A DNA stretch of 64,000 bases from Ascidia mentula (taxonomy: Eukaryota; Chordata; Ascidiacea; Phlebobranchia; Ascidiidae), in contig OX387199.1 in NCBI GenBank assembly GCA_947561715.1, positions 8,871,001 to 8,935,000 on the forward strand, read 5' to 3'. The notes beneath the pieces were generated by a model. That model searched no databases and was not told where the DNA came from. It worked only from the letters and a program-made list of their open reading frames with translations. A program made the position numbers and the translations under genes. Of this stretch, positions 35,843 to 47,453 are shown in pieces (the stretch's first letter is position 1; each line of letters starts with the position of its first letter).

Positions 35843-36758
35843 ATGGGAAGCCGAGAAATTCATCGTCATGTTAAAAATCCGACTTTAAAGAATATCGGAA
35901 AGGAAATGACTCGAATTGAGGATAAAGGAATAAAAAAAGGTGAAGTCTACTCACTGCATTTAGACGGAACCAAGTCTGTGGTGAATATTAAAGCAAAACC
36001 AACCAAAAATCAACCGGGAAACGCAGTGGTTAGCATTGATGACAAGGCACATTCTTGGAAAACATTAAAACCGGCTCTTAATCAACATTTTGGGAACAAG
36101 GTTAAAAAGCTGGAAAACACCCCCGTCACCACAAGCAGCCTCAAACAGAAGTCGACTCAAGCTGCTCTTCTTACAAAGTTCGAAGAAGCTCGGAGAGTGA
36201 AGGAGAAAGGATATCCCAGTAGAAACATGATCCGGACGGGAACAAAAAAGGCACTACAGCAAAACAAAGCTTCTGCCATACCTGGGATGTATACAGGTCC
36301 ACCTGCCAAGCGCAAAGCCGTTTGTAAACAATTTTCTGCCGGTGCTACTAGCAGTCGTTCTTCGGGACCCAGTAGCACGCAACGCGTCGTGGCCAGGTAG
36401 GCTCTTATAATATGACATTTATAGTAGGCTACTACGAAATAAAGCACTTAGTATCGCTTGTGAAATCGTTAAAAATCCTCACAGTCACCAGAAATCAAAC
36501 ATTTACCCAAAGAACACAGCAAACATTATATGAGAGTTATGTGTTGCGCTTGCTGCACGTTGAGTGTCGTTCTGACCTGTGGTTCCCCTTGGGGTTGTTT
36601 GCAATTTGCTGGTAGTAAAAAGTCCATCGAATTTTCATGTACGCTAAACAATGGAATATGGGCAAATTGAAAATATAAATCAGTTCACCAACATTTGTGT
36701 GGTAAAGTTTTATTTTACTTGCAGAAAAACGACATTCGGGACAAGAAAGCGCAAATAA
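35843..36758 (+). CDS. NQPGN-family protein, copy C (2 exons, 195 aa)
   Basis: I do not recognise the family in databases from memory, but this gene is clearly homologous to the minus-strand genes at 44703-45657 and 54613-55287. Exon 1 (35843-36396) ends at CCAG|GTAGGC in phase 2. Exon 2 (36725-36758) follows a pyrimidine-rich acceptor (TTTTATTTTACTTGCAG) and encodes only a basic tail ending RKRK-stop. Core motifs are KPTKNQPGN at residues ~52-60, a FEEARRV helix-like block at ~113-119, and a GMYTGPPAKRK block at ~148-158. The protein is lysine-rich, with no signal peptide or membrane segment, so it is probably intracellular. It starts at an ATG in a good context (ACATGG). The tail could be a nuclear signal or bind nucleic acid, but that is only an inference. 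Confidence 0.75.
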
Positions 36759-37054
36759 GAAAATGTAAAGTCAGGAAAAACGTTTGCATTGTGTTCATCC
36801 CGTGTAAAGCAATTAACCCAGGACGGTTTTCTTTCAAATTTATGGTGTCCCGAGAATACTAAACCTCCGGGCTTTTGACTACAGTTCATATTGTTCAACC
36901 AACCGTCAAACCTCATATCGCCACGAAGCGACGAAACCAGAGTTTCGGGAAAATTACCGACTTGGAAAGCATTGTATCACAGTGGTTAATTATAAACCGT
37001 GCGAATAAATTCCGAATCGGTAAGGAAAACTCCTAGTCACGTTTATGAATGTGC
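36350..37054 (+). repeat. ~705-bp direct repeat (copy 1; second copy at 51114-51817)
   Basis: The 3' end of NQPGN gene C with its intron, exon 2 and 300 bp of downstream DNA is repeated in the same orientation at 51114-51817, with scattered substitutions and small indels. Short matches (for example TTTCAGTGCATTGTAATACC) continue beyond it at 37119 and 51856. Both copies neighbour a caspase gene, so a segment carrying a caspase and an NQPGN gene was duplicated. Confidence 0.85.
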
Positions 37055-37624
37055 CTTGGCTTTCATTGCATTGTAATACTTTCAGTGCATTGTAATACCA
37101 CAGCTTTGGCTTTAAATGCTTTCAGTGCATTGTAATACCACAGCAATGTAACTAAAGTATACGTTTAACGTTTATCATATGTACTGCGCATCTTGAATTG
37201 TTGTATATACATCTTCAAGAACTGTTAAGCCCATTCCTACCATCGGCATTTGAATGAATTATAAGTGTATAAAATCGACATAATGTTACTTTGCTTGCGA
37301 TAACCGTGCGCACGCTATATAGATTGGAATCATTAATGTAGTACAGTGATGTTTAACTCTGTTCCTACGTCATAGACCTTGTCATTTCCGTTCTGGCCAT
37401 CTTTCGCTTTGGCATGTGAGCTGTCTGGCATTCCATTCCTTTTTATATTTCTGCTATGTTAACTGATATATAACAAGAGAAACGTTATCGTACCTACATT
37501 GTGTCTGATCAATAGGCACTTGGCAAAAATGTAATTTGGAAGACTGATAAAATTTAACAAAATGGAAAGAGATGGATTTTTGCTATTCCGTTTGGATTCA
37601 GACAATAAATATGCAAACTATAGG
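36759..37624. other. Downstream flank of gene C, nothing recognised
   Basis: This is the remainder of the duplicated flank, followed by AT-rich DNA. A 38-bp tandem duplication holding CTTTCAGTGCATTGTAATAC occurs at about 37081-37142. No further exon is seen. Confidence 0.5.
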
Positions 37625-38270
37625 AAAGAACAAGTCTGTGGTTAACATTAAATAAAAACCAATCAAAATCTACTTAAAAACGCATTGGTTAGCATTTAAA
37701 CTGACTCTTAATCAGCATTTTGGGAACAAAGTAAAAAAAACTAGAAAACATCCCCGTCACCACAAGCAGCCTCAAGCAGAAGTTGACTTAAGCTGCTCTT
37801 CTTACAAAGTTCGAAGAAGCTCGGAGAGTAAAGGAGAAAGGATATCCCAGTAGAAACATGAACCGGACGGGAACAAAGAAGGCACTGGAAATAACATGGT
37901 CACCCTTATGTGTGATTTAGGTGGTTTAAAATTTACGGTAGGTTAAGAGTGCATCGAATTTCCATCAACGTTAATAAATACATTATAGGAAAAAATCATC
38001 AACGCCAGAAAGCGCAAATAAGAAAATGTAAAGTCAGGAAAAACTTTTGCGTTGTGTTCATCCCATGTAAAGCAATTATCACGCGACAGTTTCCTTTGGG
38101 TCTTCCGGGGTTTCAACCAAATAAAACAAAGCTTCTGTCATACCAGGGATGTATACAGGTCCACCTGTCAAGCGCAAAGCCCTTTGCAAACAACTTTCTA
38201 CCGGTACCACCGGAAGTCGTTCTTCGGGACCCAGGAGAACTCAACGTGTCTTGGCCAGGTAGGTTCTTAT
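37625..38270 (+). pseudogene. NQPGN-family pseudogene, copy D (rearranged)
   Basis: 37625-37891 matches the middle of gene C exon 1 at about 85-90% but carries in-frame stops (for example TAA inside ACATTAAATAAAA at about 37650) and indels. It then breaks into sequence like gene C's intron and exon 2 (37895-38115, including AAAGCGCAAATAAG). It returns at 38119-38270 to the end of exon 1, complete with a CCAG|GTAGGT donor. The out-of-order blocks suggest two partial copies joined together. It is not translatable as a whole. Confidence 0.8.
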
Positions 38271-38895
38271 AACGTGACATTCAAAGTAGTAAGAAACAAA
38301 GCACTTAATTAGTATCGCTTTTGGAATCGTTAAAAATCCTCACACTCCGCTCAAATAAGACATTCAGGTCAAACAACACAGCAAACATTAAGAGTTATGT
38401 TTTTGCGCTTGCTGTGGCCTATACATTCACTGCCGTTCTGAGATGGCCCCCTTACGCGTGATTTAGGTAGTTGAAATTGCGGTGGATGAAAAGTACATCG
38501 ATTATCCATTTTCGCCTTTTTTCATGAACATGTTCTGAACCATGAGTATTGGAAAACCGATGACAAAAACAATTCGTAGTAAAATTTCAGTGAATTATGA
38601 CAAACAAATTTTGAAATTATTTGCTAATGTTTATTGATTATTAGTAAAGATTACGCATTGTATATACATCATAAAGCACTCATGGGATCATGGAAATCAG
38701 CAGGCATGTATATCACAAGGTTTGTATCACATTGCAAGTTTGCAAAATTTAAACTTTTCATGCTATTTATGACGAGTTTCAATAAAACAATTATTTACGC
38801 ATGATGTATACATTTGGGGAATGAATGTTTATGCTGATATAACACAAATTGAAGAACAATAAAATGTGGTGGTAAAGTAATGTGACACATTTACT
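38271..38895. other. Between pseudogene D and the caspase, nothing recognised
   Basis: The first ~180 bp still resemble the downstream flank of gene C. The rest is AT-rich with no exon. The 3' UTR of the minus-strand caspase should start at 38895. Confidence 0.5.
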
Positions 38896-40789
38896 TTATT
38901 GAATCTTTGGTGCCAAAATTACTTCAGCTCGAAGTTGAGAAACTACAGAAGGAATCTGTTTTTTTCCTCTGTACTTTTCTTCCTTACACCGAGACTCAAA
39001 TTCGTGAGCAACTCTCATATTGACCAAAGTTAAAACCTGCAGAAGATCAAGTACTGTAAAGGTTTGTACCATTGTCGCACAAGCTTAGTAATACTTACTT
39101 TGACCAAATTCCATTTTCTTCCATACTTTAAGAGACAATCGCACAATACTTGAATAAAGATTGACCCTGTGCTGTTGCATCTCCAGGCGTAAAAATCTAA
39201 GATGCATTGAAATAAGTCAATAAATAAATCGTACTTTGCTGGCCTGAAAGTAGTGGATTTATTCGCCGACCTGCTGGTGTAGCATGAGCAAACAGAAAGT
39301 CGGCAGCTACAGGAATTCTGAAGCTTTCTTTATCTTTAGCTGCATCTATTCTGTGATTGCCTGTCGGAATTGTGTTTTCCGCACCAATGTCCAACTTATT
39401 ACCTCTGCAAGCCTAAAATCAAACAAGTAAAAACGTGAATGAGTCAACGGTTTCTCATAACATGTAAGTGGTCATAATTGACGTCATAAATTCTTCAATC
39501 GCCGAACAAACATTTGCTCGAGTTTCAAAATATGTCAAATATGCGCATACCTGGATGAAAAATATTTTGGGTTTTCCATTTAATGAAGAACATTTGTCAC
39601 CCTGAAACTTGTCGCTAATTTCGCTTAGCATGTAATCCGTGTCATAGGCATAGAGTCTGTCATTGCTGGCTCCATGCGTAAGGATTACACACACAAAGCA
39701 ATCACATATTCCATGATCTACGCCTTTGTTACGAGAAACTGAAAGAGTAAAATATCCAGTAACAGCATACAATAAAACTACAGTACACGCAAACATCACT
39801 GACTCTCCGCAATGTTCTTCATTATGTCCACTTTTTTCAGGTCGTTGAATGTGCGGACATCAAAACCCAAATGTTTTGCAACACCTTCAAGAGATGTTTT
39901 ATCTATTACGGTTCCTTCCCTTTTATCCAAATTGAGATGGGCGTCAAAGTTCTGATAACATTGATATCATTTTAATGGAAAGCAATCAAGCCGATCGTTT
40001 AACAGCGGTGACCGAACTTTAATTATAGGACAGACGAGAAAATGCTAAAATGTTACCTCGTGGTTGAATATGACGAACAAGCCGCGTTTTTGATAGTTCA
40101 TGTTATAAAACCATCCATCATTTTGTTGGTTTCCAATTAAATCTTTCCAAGTGTTTGCAGCAGGAATGTTGGATCCGTCCGGTGTCGCTTGCTGAAAGAT
40201 TTTGTTTCGCTGACTGTCCTCGCCACCATCATAACTTGCAAACCTTTCTGTGAGAAATCAAGTAAGTAAGTAATAAGAAATTGTCAGGTTTTAAAGGTGC
40301 AACTCTGTACTTTTGTTCCTTTCTTTGTAATTCATCCTCTCTTCCTCTGCATCGTCGGCTTTAACAATTCGAGAAATGTTGATGTCATCACGGTCACCTG
40401 CTTTCTTGATGTGTAGTTGAAATTCGTCTCCACTCTGTATTTTAAGTCAATGTCTTGTTGTAAACAAAATAGTGGCAGTAGTTTAGGCTAAAAGTATTTA
40501 ATGCTATTTAAGAATTGCAACTAAAGATTTTAACCTTTGAATTTAATGCTTTGTTCAAATTCATAGAGACTTAGCTATATTGGACAAACGGCCATTACGG
40601 TTGTAAAATGGCCAAATTTTGTCCCACGTGCCTTACTTCTGACGCCATAATATATATTTAGTTAACATTTGCTGTCATGAATCTCAATCAAGCCCAAAAG
40701 CTCACTACGTCTACATGTTTTAACGGTGTAAATTTCCAAAGAACATCACCTACCGACAGATTGAGGGAAAAGTTTAATCTGCTGTCCAT
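38896..40789 (-). CDS. Caspase (8 exons, ~355 aa), complete catalytic domains
   Basis: Exons: 40789-40754, 40434-40311, 40247-40057, 39951-39804, 39738-39551, 39412-39271, 39196-39099, 39036-38896. All have GT-AG borders and join in frame to 355 codons. The large subunit has RGLFVIFNHE, the catalytic histidine in ILTHG, and the catalytic cysteine in QACRG, which is split by an intron just before the alanine. The small subunit has DFLFAHATPA, the substrate-pocket FYAWR, GSIFIQVLC, and the end GKKQIPSVVSQLR. Caspases cleave after aspartate in apoptosis or inflammation. The ~110 residues before the catalytic core are polar and show no CARD or death-effector motif. This suggests an executioner-type enzyme, although the first exon could be internal (a CACAG acceptor-like sequence precedes the ATG) and a prodomain could lie upstream. 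The QACRG lineage resembles caspase-3/7/8-type families, but I do not assign a symbol. Confidence 0.9.
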
Positions 40790-42267
40790 CTCGTTTTCTG
40801 CTGTGTAATGCAAAAATACACTTTATTTCATTTTGACTAAATCTTAATTGGAAAGTCTTAGTATTCGTGCAGGTAAAATTCTTGGTTCAATTTTCGTCTG
40901 AAAGATTAAAACATCTGTAAAATTCCGCAAAAGTTAAAGAACAACAAGTATTGTGAGAGTGCAGAATTTTCATCCTACATTGGGAGAAAAAACGCCAACT
41001 TCATCACATTCCAACAAAAATGTTGTCGTGTTTTTTTTTAGTTAACAATACATGCACATTCCATTCCCTCGACAGAATTAAAAACAAACTTATCTCAGAC
41101 CAACTGATAATCAAAACTATCGAAATGCGGCCTCACACAGCCATTCCCCGTTAACGCCTGCTATTAGTAAATCTACCTTTTCGGCCGACGCATGAGTATC
41201 CTATTCTGATGCAGGTATTTAGTTGCACAGCTTGTATTCATGGAAATGCTTCTAAAATTACATTGCATCCAACAGACCAATGCCCGTTTTCAACCACAGT
41301 GCTTATAAACTACTAGAGAACAGTTAGGCGGCAAATCGCTTGCCGATTATCGAAAAGATCCGCGGAATCCGGAGAATGCAGACATGCAGAAACTTGTAGA
41401 GATGAAGCTCAGTCAGGTGTGCATAAGACATACTTTGCAAAAGCCCTAAATAATAGGTGAGGAATGTTACTGAAGCCTTGTTCTGTTTGATGTCGTGTCA
41501 CTTCCGAAAGGGTATGTAGGGTTATGTCGTTCTAGCGGCCTATACCAAAAATGTCTTCCATATTTTTAAGATTGTTATGTTAGGATGATGACACGATTTG
41601 TTTCTTCGTTGACGTGTGTGCCCAATCACACCGAAAAATGTCTACCACAATCCGCAAAATAACCATAAATTCGCATTTGATAAAAAGAAGCATGTTTATT
41701 CGGAAAAACTAATCACGGATGGCAACCCCCCGTAACATAACGCAACAATAAGGAAATAAACGATAGAAACAGGAAGCATGTCTTCTGTTATAAATTAGTG
41801 TTACAATAACGTTATTTAACTCTAAAAGAGTAAATTCGCACCATTTTTAATTTAGCATACTGGTTATACTAAGGATAATCGTATGGGAAAGTCTGGAAAC
41901 TTGGACGTGCGAAATCGTCTGTCTTGAGATTTTGTCAAACAAAGAAAACAGTGCAGCATTTATTTGGATTTGACAAACAAAACATGACGACGAGTAAGCT
42001 TTTGAAACGTTCATGTTACGCTCGACAAAACATTGTCCAAGCTAACGACGGAAACTGGAGAGTGCAGCAGCATTTGCCATCCAACTTCAAATTTCTTCAC
42101 CGTCAAATAAAAGAGATTTTCGCACAATAACTTGTACATATTGCTTTTGAAAGAATTCCCACTAGTCAACAAAATGTAGGCTACATACTAACTTTACAAA
42201 TTGTCTTAACTGCAACGAACAGTGCATTAGGTGCTTTTTCAGCAAACAGCATTAGGTGCTTTTTTTT
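40790..42267. other. Upstream of the caspase, nothing recognised
   Basis: I looked for CARD or DED exons on the minus strand and found none. A plus-strand frame at 41924-42130 (68 codons) has no recognised motif. A ~37-bp string containing AAAGAATTCCCACT and AAAATGTAGGCTACAT at about 42150-42186 recurs near 52722-52762. Confidence 0.45.
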
Positions 42268-43850
42268 TAGGCGCCAACAGCGAGCGGCAACTTCATGCAA
42301 AGAACATGGGAGGACGAATACAATCAAACTCAATAGGTTGGAAATTTTGCAAAACTACGTGGTTGACCAAGCAATACATCGAAACAAATGTGTCGTTCCA
42401 TTGTTGGACTTCTGCACGCAAACATTTGGTGATATTATTGTTATATTTGCAAGACCAATATTCTCTTACAAGCTCGGCTTATTTCACCCGTTAGGTGTCG
42501 CAATCACTTTTACGGATTGTGTCTGCATGTGATTTTAAAAGTAAGCTATTTATTTTTATACTATTCGCTATAAAGAATATTGGATCGCAACAGTAAATGT
42601 GGGTGAAACAGTTACGATATGCTCAGTCAAATCAGCGCGGTCTGACAACTTACCAACTACTGCATAACTGTAATCCCATTGCTGCAATGTTTACCAAACT
42701 TGCGGTCAAGGTGATAGGACCAAATAGGCTTGAACATTTTCGCTGCCGGTCTCAATCCTGCAGAATCACACTACGCAGCATACAGCTGACGTTTCAATAC
42801 ATATACATTTAAATACATGGAGACAATAACGTGAATTCTGAGAGCTGCAGATAAATGGCCACTTTTTCGACCTACAAAATCTCATCATTGATGTGACTAT
42901 TGTGAACGGTCTTACCGACTAAACGGCCAGACTTTATAGGTCGAAACAGTAGCTATTTGTGTGCAGCTCACAGAATGCGAATTAATACAAGTTTCCCATT
43001 TCGCTATACTGCGTCCCATCGTGTGTGTATATATATATATGACAGGTAGCAGTGTGCACGCGGTCATCGCGCTAGTAGCTGGCGAGCGTTCAAGCGTATC
43101 GAGACGGTGGGAAAAGAAAAAAAAGTGTTTGTGGTTGTTTTCACTCTTGTGGTAAACTTCGTTAAATACATGTGTCTTGGCGTCGATTTTATTACAGTGT
43201 TTCTCAACTTGCCCGTGTATCCCTGGCATTTTTTTCACTCTCTGGACCATCGTTGCCTATTAAAACTTAAAAAATGCATGTTGTTGGTGTTTCCAAACAA
43301 AATTTGCTTCAAAATGTACTGCTCTTCTGGTACACAGTATAAGTGCTATATTTGTTTTTCATCTAAATATGCTAGCAAGACCACGTGACACTACGACACG
43401 AAGTTGCCTTTGATAATGCCCAAATTCTGAAAACGGAGTTGGACCACACCAAACGGCTCTTTCTTGAGTCGCTTCATATTCACAACAACAGTGAATGCGT
43501 CAAAGACAAAGAAAAATGTGTTTACTTTCCGGCAGTTTATAACAATTTGCTATAACTGTAGCGCCTCTCGCAGTGTTTTGTATTTTGCCTCTGCCATGTG
43601 ATCTGACAAGTGGTGTCAACGTGGTCTTTTTTCTTTGTTGTGTCCCTGAATTTTTTAGTGTAGTTTACTTTGAAATTGCGGTATCGCTGAATGGCAGACG
43701 GAACGTCGTAAAATATACAGCACATATATTTTATGCTAGAAGAGCAGTACATTGTAAATTGCCATATGCCTGGCAGCACCAGGAGTTTCAAAATGAACTT
43801 CGTCTTATTATTATTGTCAAGATATAGACGCCTCAAGAACCTTATCGAAA
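42268..43850 (+). mobile_element. Diverged solo copy of the LTR-like repeat, interrupted by an insertion
   Basis: 42271-43302 and 43789-43840 match 55697-56760 of the long direct repeats in order and orientation, including GTGGGTGAAACAGTTACGAT, the GCAGATNNNGGCCACTTTTTCGACC foldback motif and GACGCCTCAAGAACC. The match is clearly more diverged than the two long repeats are from each other, so this is an older insertion. The outer parts of the repeat are missing, and no internal genes flank it. Confidence 0.75.
43303..43788. mobile_element. ~490-bp insertion in the LTR-like copy, with inverted ends and an RT-element C-terminal fragment
   Basis: Where the LTR-like sequence breaks, the inserted DNA has near-terminal inverted repeats (GTACTGCTCTTCT on one side, AGAAGAGCAGTAC on the other), and AAAAT occurs at both junctions. 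Inside, the plus-strand frame of about 43394-43555 reads RLFLESLHIHNN, a cysteine-bearing stretch, and FPAVYNNLL-stop. That resembles the C-terminal end of GIY-YIG domains in some non-LTR or Penelope-like elements. The match is short, so the family is tentative. Confidence 0.4.
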
Positions 43851-44702
43851 TGTCAGTTACACGTATTGTTCCAAAGCCAAGTTGGGGTGCTTGTTATGTC
43901 ATACGTACTTAATATTACACAACAAAGCTTTTCGTGGACAATGCTTATCTTATTTTTTTGTTTTGCAGGATATTGCAACAAATTGTCGCAACATGTTTTG
44001 TTTTGTTAAGCTGGGTTTCAGCATCTGTAACTATTGCAATCGGTTGCTGTTGTCCACTTAAACCTGACAATTACAGAGGTGCCAACTGATTCTGCATATT
44101 TAAAACAATAGATTGCAAAGTTTTCTGCATGAACTAACCATTTGACAACCATTTTAACTCAATAGCAGCAGCGAATCGTAAAAGATGAACAATCCCACAA
44201 TCACTCAGGTCGACGCATTACGTTCTTAAATTTTAAAAAGATCGAAGTTTATGAGAGTGACATTTTTGAACGAAAACCGGGCGCATGCAGCTCTACTTGT
44301 ATCACAAACGTTTCCTCCAGCGAAGTACACAGTTTTGAATGTTATATTGTAAATTTGCACATTAGAATTTAAATTTCAGAAAATAAACGCCACGAATACC
44401 TGTGCATTTGTACCGTTCTGGGCCATCAGGTTTATTTTCGATAGCTGGTGCGTATTTCTATAAATCCTATACAAGTTTGCATTATTTGACTTATCAGTTG
44501 TCAAAAGCGTCACTACATTTCCAACAATAGGACGTTAATTTAAGCGACACATATGAATATTTATTTGCGCAGGACGCTATCCAGTGTCAATTTCACCATT
44601 GCAGAACACGCATTCTTCATAAATTATAAAGCTGACGAATAAGTAGACTCTACAGTGCAATAAGTAATCTAATGACAAAATATCAAACAAATCACAACAA
44701 AA
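43851..44702. other. Intergenic, nothing recognised
   Basis: This is AT-rich DNA with no exon, repeat family or RNA that I can identify. It includes the 3' flank of the minus-strand NQPGN gene A. Confidence 0.5.
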
Positions 44703-45657
44703 CTACTTTCTTCTCCCTCCTCCCCCACCACCTCGTCCACCTCCAGATCCCCCACCACCTCGTCCACCTCCCGATCCCACACCACCTCGTCCACCTCCCG
44801 ATCCCCCAACACCTCTTCCACCTCCTCCCCCACCACCTCTTCCACCTCCAGACCCCCCAGCACCTCGTCCCTCTCCCGATCTCCCACCACCTCGTCCACC
44901 TCCAGATCCACCACCACCTCGTCCACCTCCCGATCCACCACCACCTCGTCCACCTCCCGATCCCCCACCACCTCGTCCACCTTCAGATCCCGCACCACCT
45001 CGTCCACCTCGTCCACCTCCAGATCCCCCACCACCTCGTCCAACTCCAGATCGAACGTTACCTCTTCCTTTTTCCTCTCCTGTGCTGATACAGAATTGAT
45101 TGTTAAAAAAACAATCATAATTTGGAGACAAATGCCTAATTAGACATTTAAACACCAACTTACACAATTTTTTCAAATGCTTGTTGCCGTTTTTCAGGTG
45201 AACCTTTAAACATAGCGATGGCTTCACGTGGATTTCCCTTCTCGTTTGCAATTTTTATTCCTGTTTTTACCTCGCTCTTTGACAGGTGTCCAATTTCTTT
45301 GGGATTTCTTCGACCCTGTTCAAACGCTTCTAGAAACAAAGCCTGACCAAACTTGTTTTCTACGTTTAAACCCTCTCTTAGAGGCTGCTTATTAAATTCT
45401 TCGGCTCTTTTCGGAAAATTTTTGTCAATTGACCTTTCTAGATCATCCCACTTAGGTGCTTTATCGCCAAATTGCACTATTCCGTTTCCTGGTTGATTAG
45501 GAGTTGGTTTTGGTACGATTTTCGCTATTTCTTTTCCATCTGTCATAAATTGATGCTCATTCCTGTTTGACCAACTACTATCCGTTGTCAAGTTTCCCAT
45601 AAGTTCAGCAAGTTGTTCCCCAGTTATGTCACCCACTTCATGTGTGATCACATTCAT
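44703..45657 (-). CDS. NQPGN-family protein with long Gly/Arg-rich tail, copy A (2 exons, 291 aa)
   Basis: Exon 1 (45657-45164) encodes 164 residues and ends at ATTGT|GTAAGT in phase 2. A 79-bp intron follows, and exon 2 (45084-44703) starts after TATCAG and reads in frame to a TAG. The next acceptor-like CACAG would hit a stop at once, which fixes the choice. Exon 1 holds KPTPNQPGNG, DLERSIDKNFPKRA, FLEAFEQGRR and GIKIANEKGNPREA, aligning residue by residue with gene B. Exon 2 begins TGEEKGRGN, like B's SGEKGRGK, then runs through ~110 residues of glycine and arginine with serine before GGGRRK-stop. RGG-type tails commonly bind RNA or form condensates, and arginines in them are methylated. 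I infer a nucleic-acid role. No signal peptide is present. The function is unknown. Confidence 0.8.
44720..45055 (-). repeat. 27-bp coding minisatellite of NQPGN gene A
   Basis: Roughly 12 in-frame units of about 27 bp (GGTGGACGAGGTGGTGGGGG on the minus strand, with shorter and degenerate units) encode nine-residue blocks of the type RGGGGSGGG. Unit lengths stay multiples of three, so the frame is kept. This is consistent with selection for a translated repeat. Paralogue B has no such repeat in its 94-bp exon 2. Confidence 0.85.
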
Positions 45658-47196
45658 GTCACAAATATTTGTTTAAACTTGCTCTTTGCGAATGCTTATG
45701 AGGCAATTTCTGCCGAATGAAGGTATAATGTTTTGTTTAATTGGGTTTTTGCACAAACAAATTTTCACACATAACAAATATATCGCTTTATAATACTAAA
45801 ACAATAACATCCAAAACTGCTGCCTTACGAATGGTTTTAAAGGCAAACAATGCAAGTCTAACTAATGCAACCTCATCCCAGTTGTGTACAAAGTAACGAC
45901 TTTCTGAAAGTATAGCAAACTGACAACAGCGTGTATCTCGGTTGTCATGATTTACAACTGACGTGTTACGTCTAGGTTCCCTGAATCCACTTTACGACTT
46001 AAACGGGATGCGTTCGGGCAAGTTTTAGTAAATATTTGCAGTGCAAACAATATAGGTACAGCAGGAAGAGGCGGATCGACGCGGACGAAAGTGAAGCGAA
46101 GGCGTAAACAACTTTGGTATCAAAAAAGAGACTAAGGCCATTGGAAAGCGAACGACTAAAGGGAAGAAAGGGGTCTGATAACCCCTTTTTTATATTTTTC
46201 TTTTTTTTTCATTACGAGCGTGTTGCACATTTACACATGTTCTTATCGCAATATTTCATTTTTTGTAGAGTCAAGTGGTGTGTGTGTGTGTGTGTTGAGA
46301 GCAAGAATAGACTAATTTATCAGAAGTCCATATACTACGCACTATGCGTCATGTGTTGCAATGAAAGATTGAAATGAAAATAGTTGCTTTTAAATAACGC
46401 AGGTATTTTTCCGAAGGCATATTTAAAGTGCAAATCACCATAAAGCGATGTGCCTGTGTCTAGCAAGTGGCATTTTAAAGCAAATCGAAAGAAACCACGT
46501 TATGGACAATCAAGCCGTGTATAATCTCATCAGGCATGTATTGACAGTTCTTGGGCCATGTTAACCTGCGAGAGTTCTTGGGAGTAGGTATGATAAAGTG
46601 GTGGAACTCCTGTGATAACGCAGCGACAAACAGCGCCGTGTTTAAAAAGCAAAAATGCGAGGACAGGCACAGGCAGCATTTTACCAAGGAAACTACCTGA
46701 AGGTTGTGTTGGTGGCGCAATATGTATAACGAGCAAATATTACAAATTAAAGCCGGTTGTTTCGCCTAGAGCAGTTACCAGGGAGTCAGGTAAAGGAACA
46801 GACCAAGGGAAACATTTGAACAGGTTTAAGTGTAACAAATCTTTAAAAATATTACAAACTAAGCTTATAGAACGCAAATATGTTGCAATATTGTTTTTGG
46901 AAATGTAACCTGTGGACACGGTGCTGATCATAATTGTGCAACTGGACATATGGGGGACGTATCATCTTGTCGTTTTCTGGCAATGTTAAGAATAGTTCGA
47001 ATTATTTCGTAAATTAAATACGGCGTGAGTGAAAATGGCAAAATATATTTTGCTGAAGTTTTAAAAAAAATATTTCACAAGCACTTCAATATAAAATATA
47101 GCGTTAAATGCACATGGCTAATATTGATTCGATGTTAAGGCTAATGGATTTTAGAGACAAAAAACAGGTTTTCCATGAATTTGTTTCACTATTTCT
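45658..47196. other. Intergenic, nothing recognised except a GT microsatellite
   Basis: A (GT)n run of about 20 bp lies at about 46276-46295. I see no exon with a known domain in this stretch. A strong pyrimidine-AG acceptor (TTTCTTTGTTCCAG) ends it just before the NQPGN fragment, so an upstream exon of that fragment may be hidden here. Confidence 0.45.
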
Positions 47197-47453
47197 TTGT
47201 TCCAGCGTTACCACTACATTTATAGGGTGAATAAAAATCAAGGTCATGTTTTCGCATTTTTTGAAAAAAAATTTTCAAAACCACCTTTGAAAAACTTGGT
47301 TGATAGTAGTTATTGGAAGAAAGAAAAGTACTTCATTTTCGTTGGGAATAAAAATGGTGTACTGTTTAGCTTCACTCCCAAACCAACAACAAACCAGCCA
47401 GGAAACGGGTTGCTGAAGTTCAACAACGGAGCGAATATTCATTCAGGAATAGC
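47197..47453 (+). pseudogene. NQPGN-family fragment, copy F, cut by a gypsy element
   Basis: After an acceptor-like CCAG at ~47204 the frame reads LKNLVDSSYWKKEKYFIFV, then KPTTNQPGNGLLKFNNGA, matching the centre of genes A and B. The homology stops at about 47453, exactly where reverse-transcriptase sequence begins in another frame. The DLERS to ANE half and the basic tail are absent. It is a truncated member, not a working gene. Confidence 0.75.

Noticed and set aside
36710-36916. Minus-strand frame repeated at 51474-51665 with similar residues
   Set aside because: The similarity comes from the 705-bp duplication. The conserved coding signal there is the plus-strand 34-bp tail exon.
39479-39486. 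Perfect CRE palindrome TGACGTCA as evidence for regulation of the caspase
   Set aside because: It lies within an intron near an exon border. Similar sites occur by chance several times in the window.
44669-45118. Minus-strand 149-codon frame made of valine/aspartate/glutamate repeats, and a plus-strand histidine/proline/leucine repeat frame over the same DNA
   Set aside because: Both are other-frame readings of the 27-bp minisatellite in NQPGN gene A exon 2, whose true frame is fixed by splicing and the conserved GGGRRK end.
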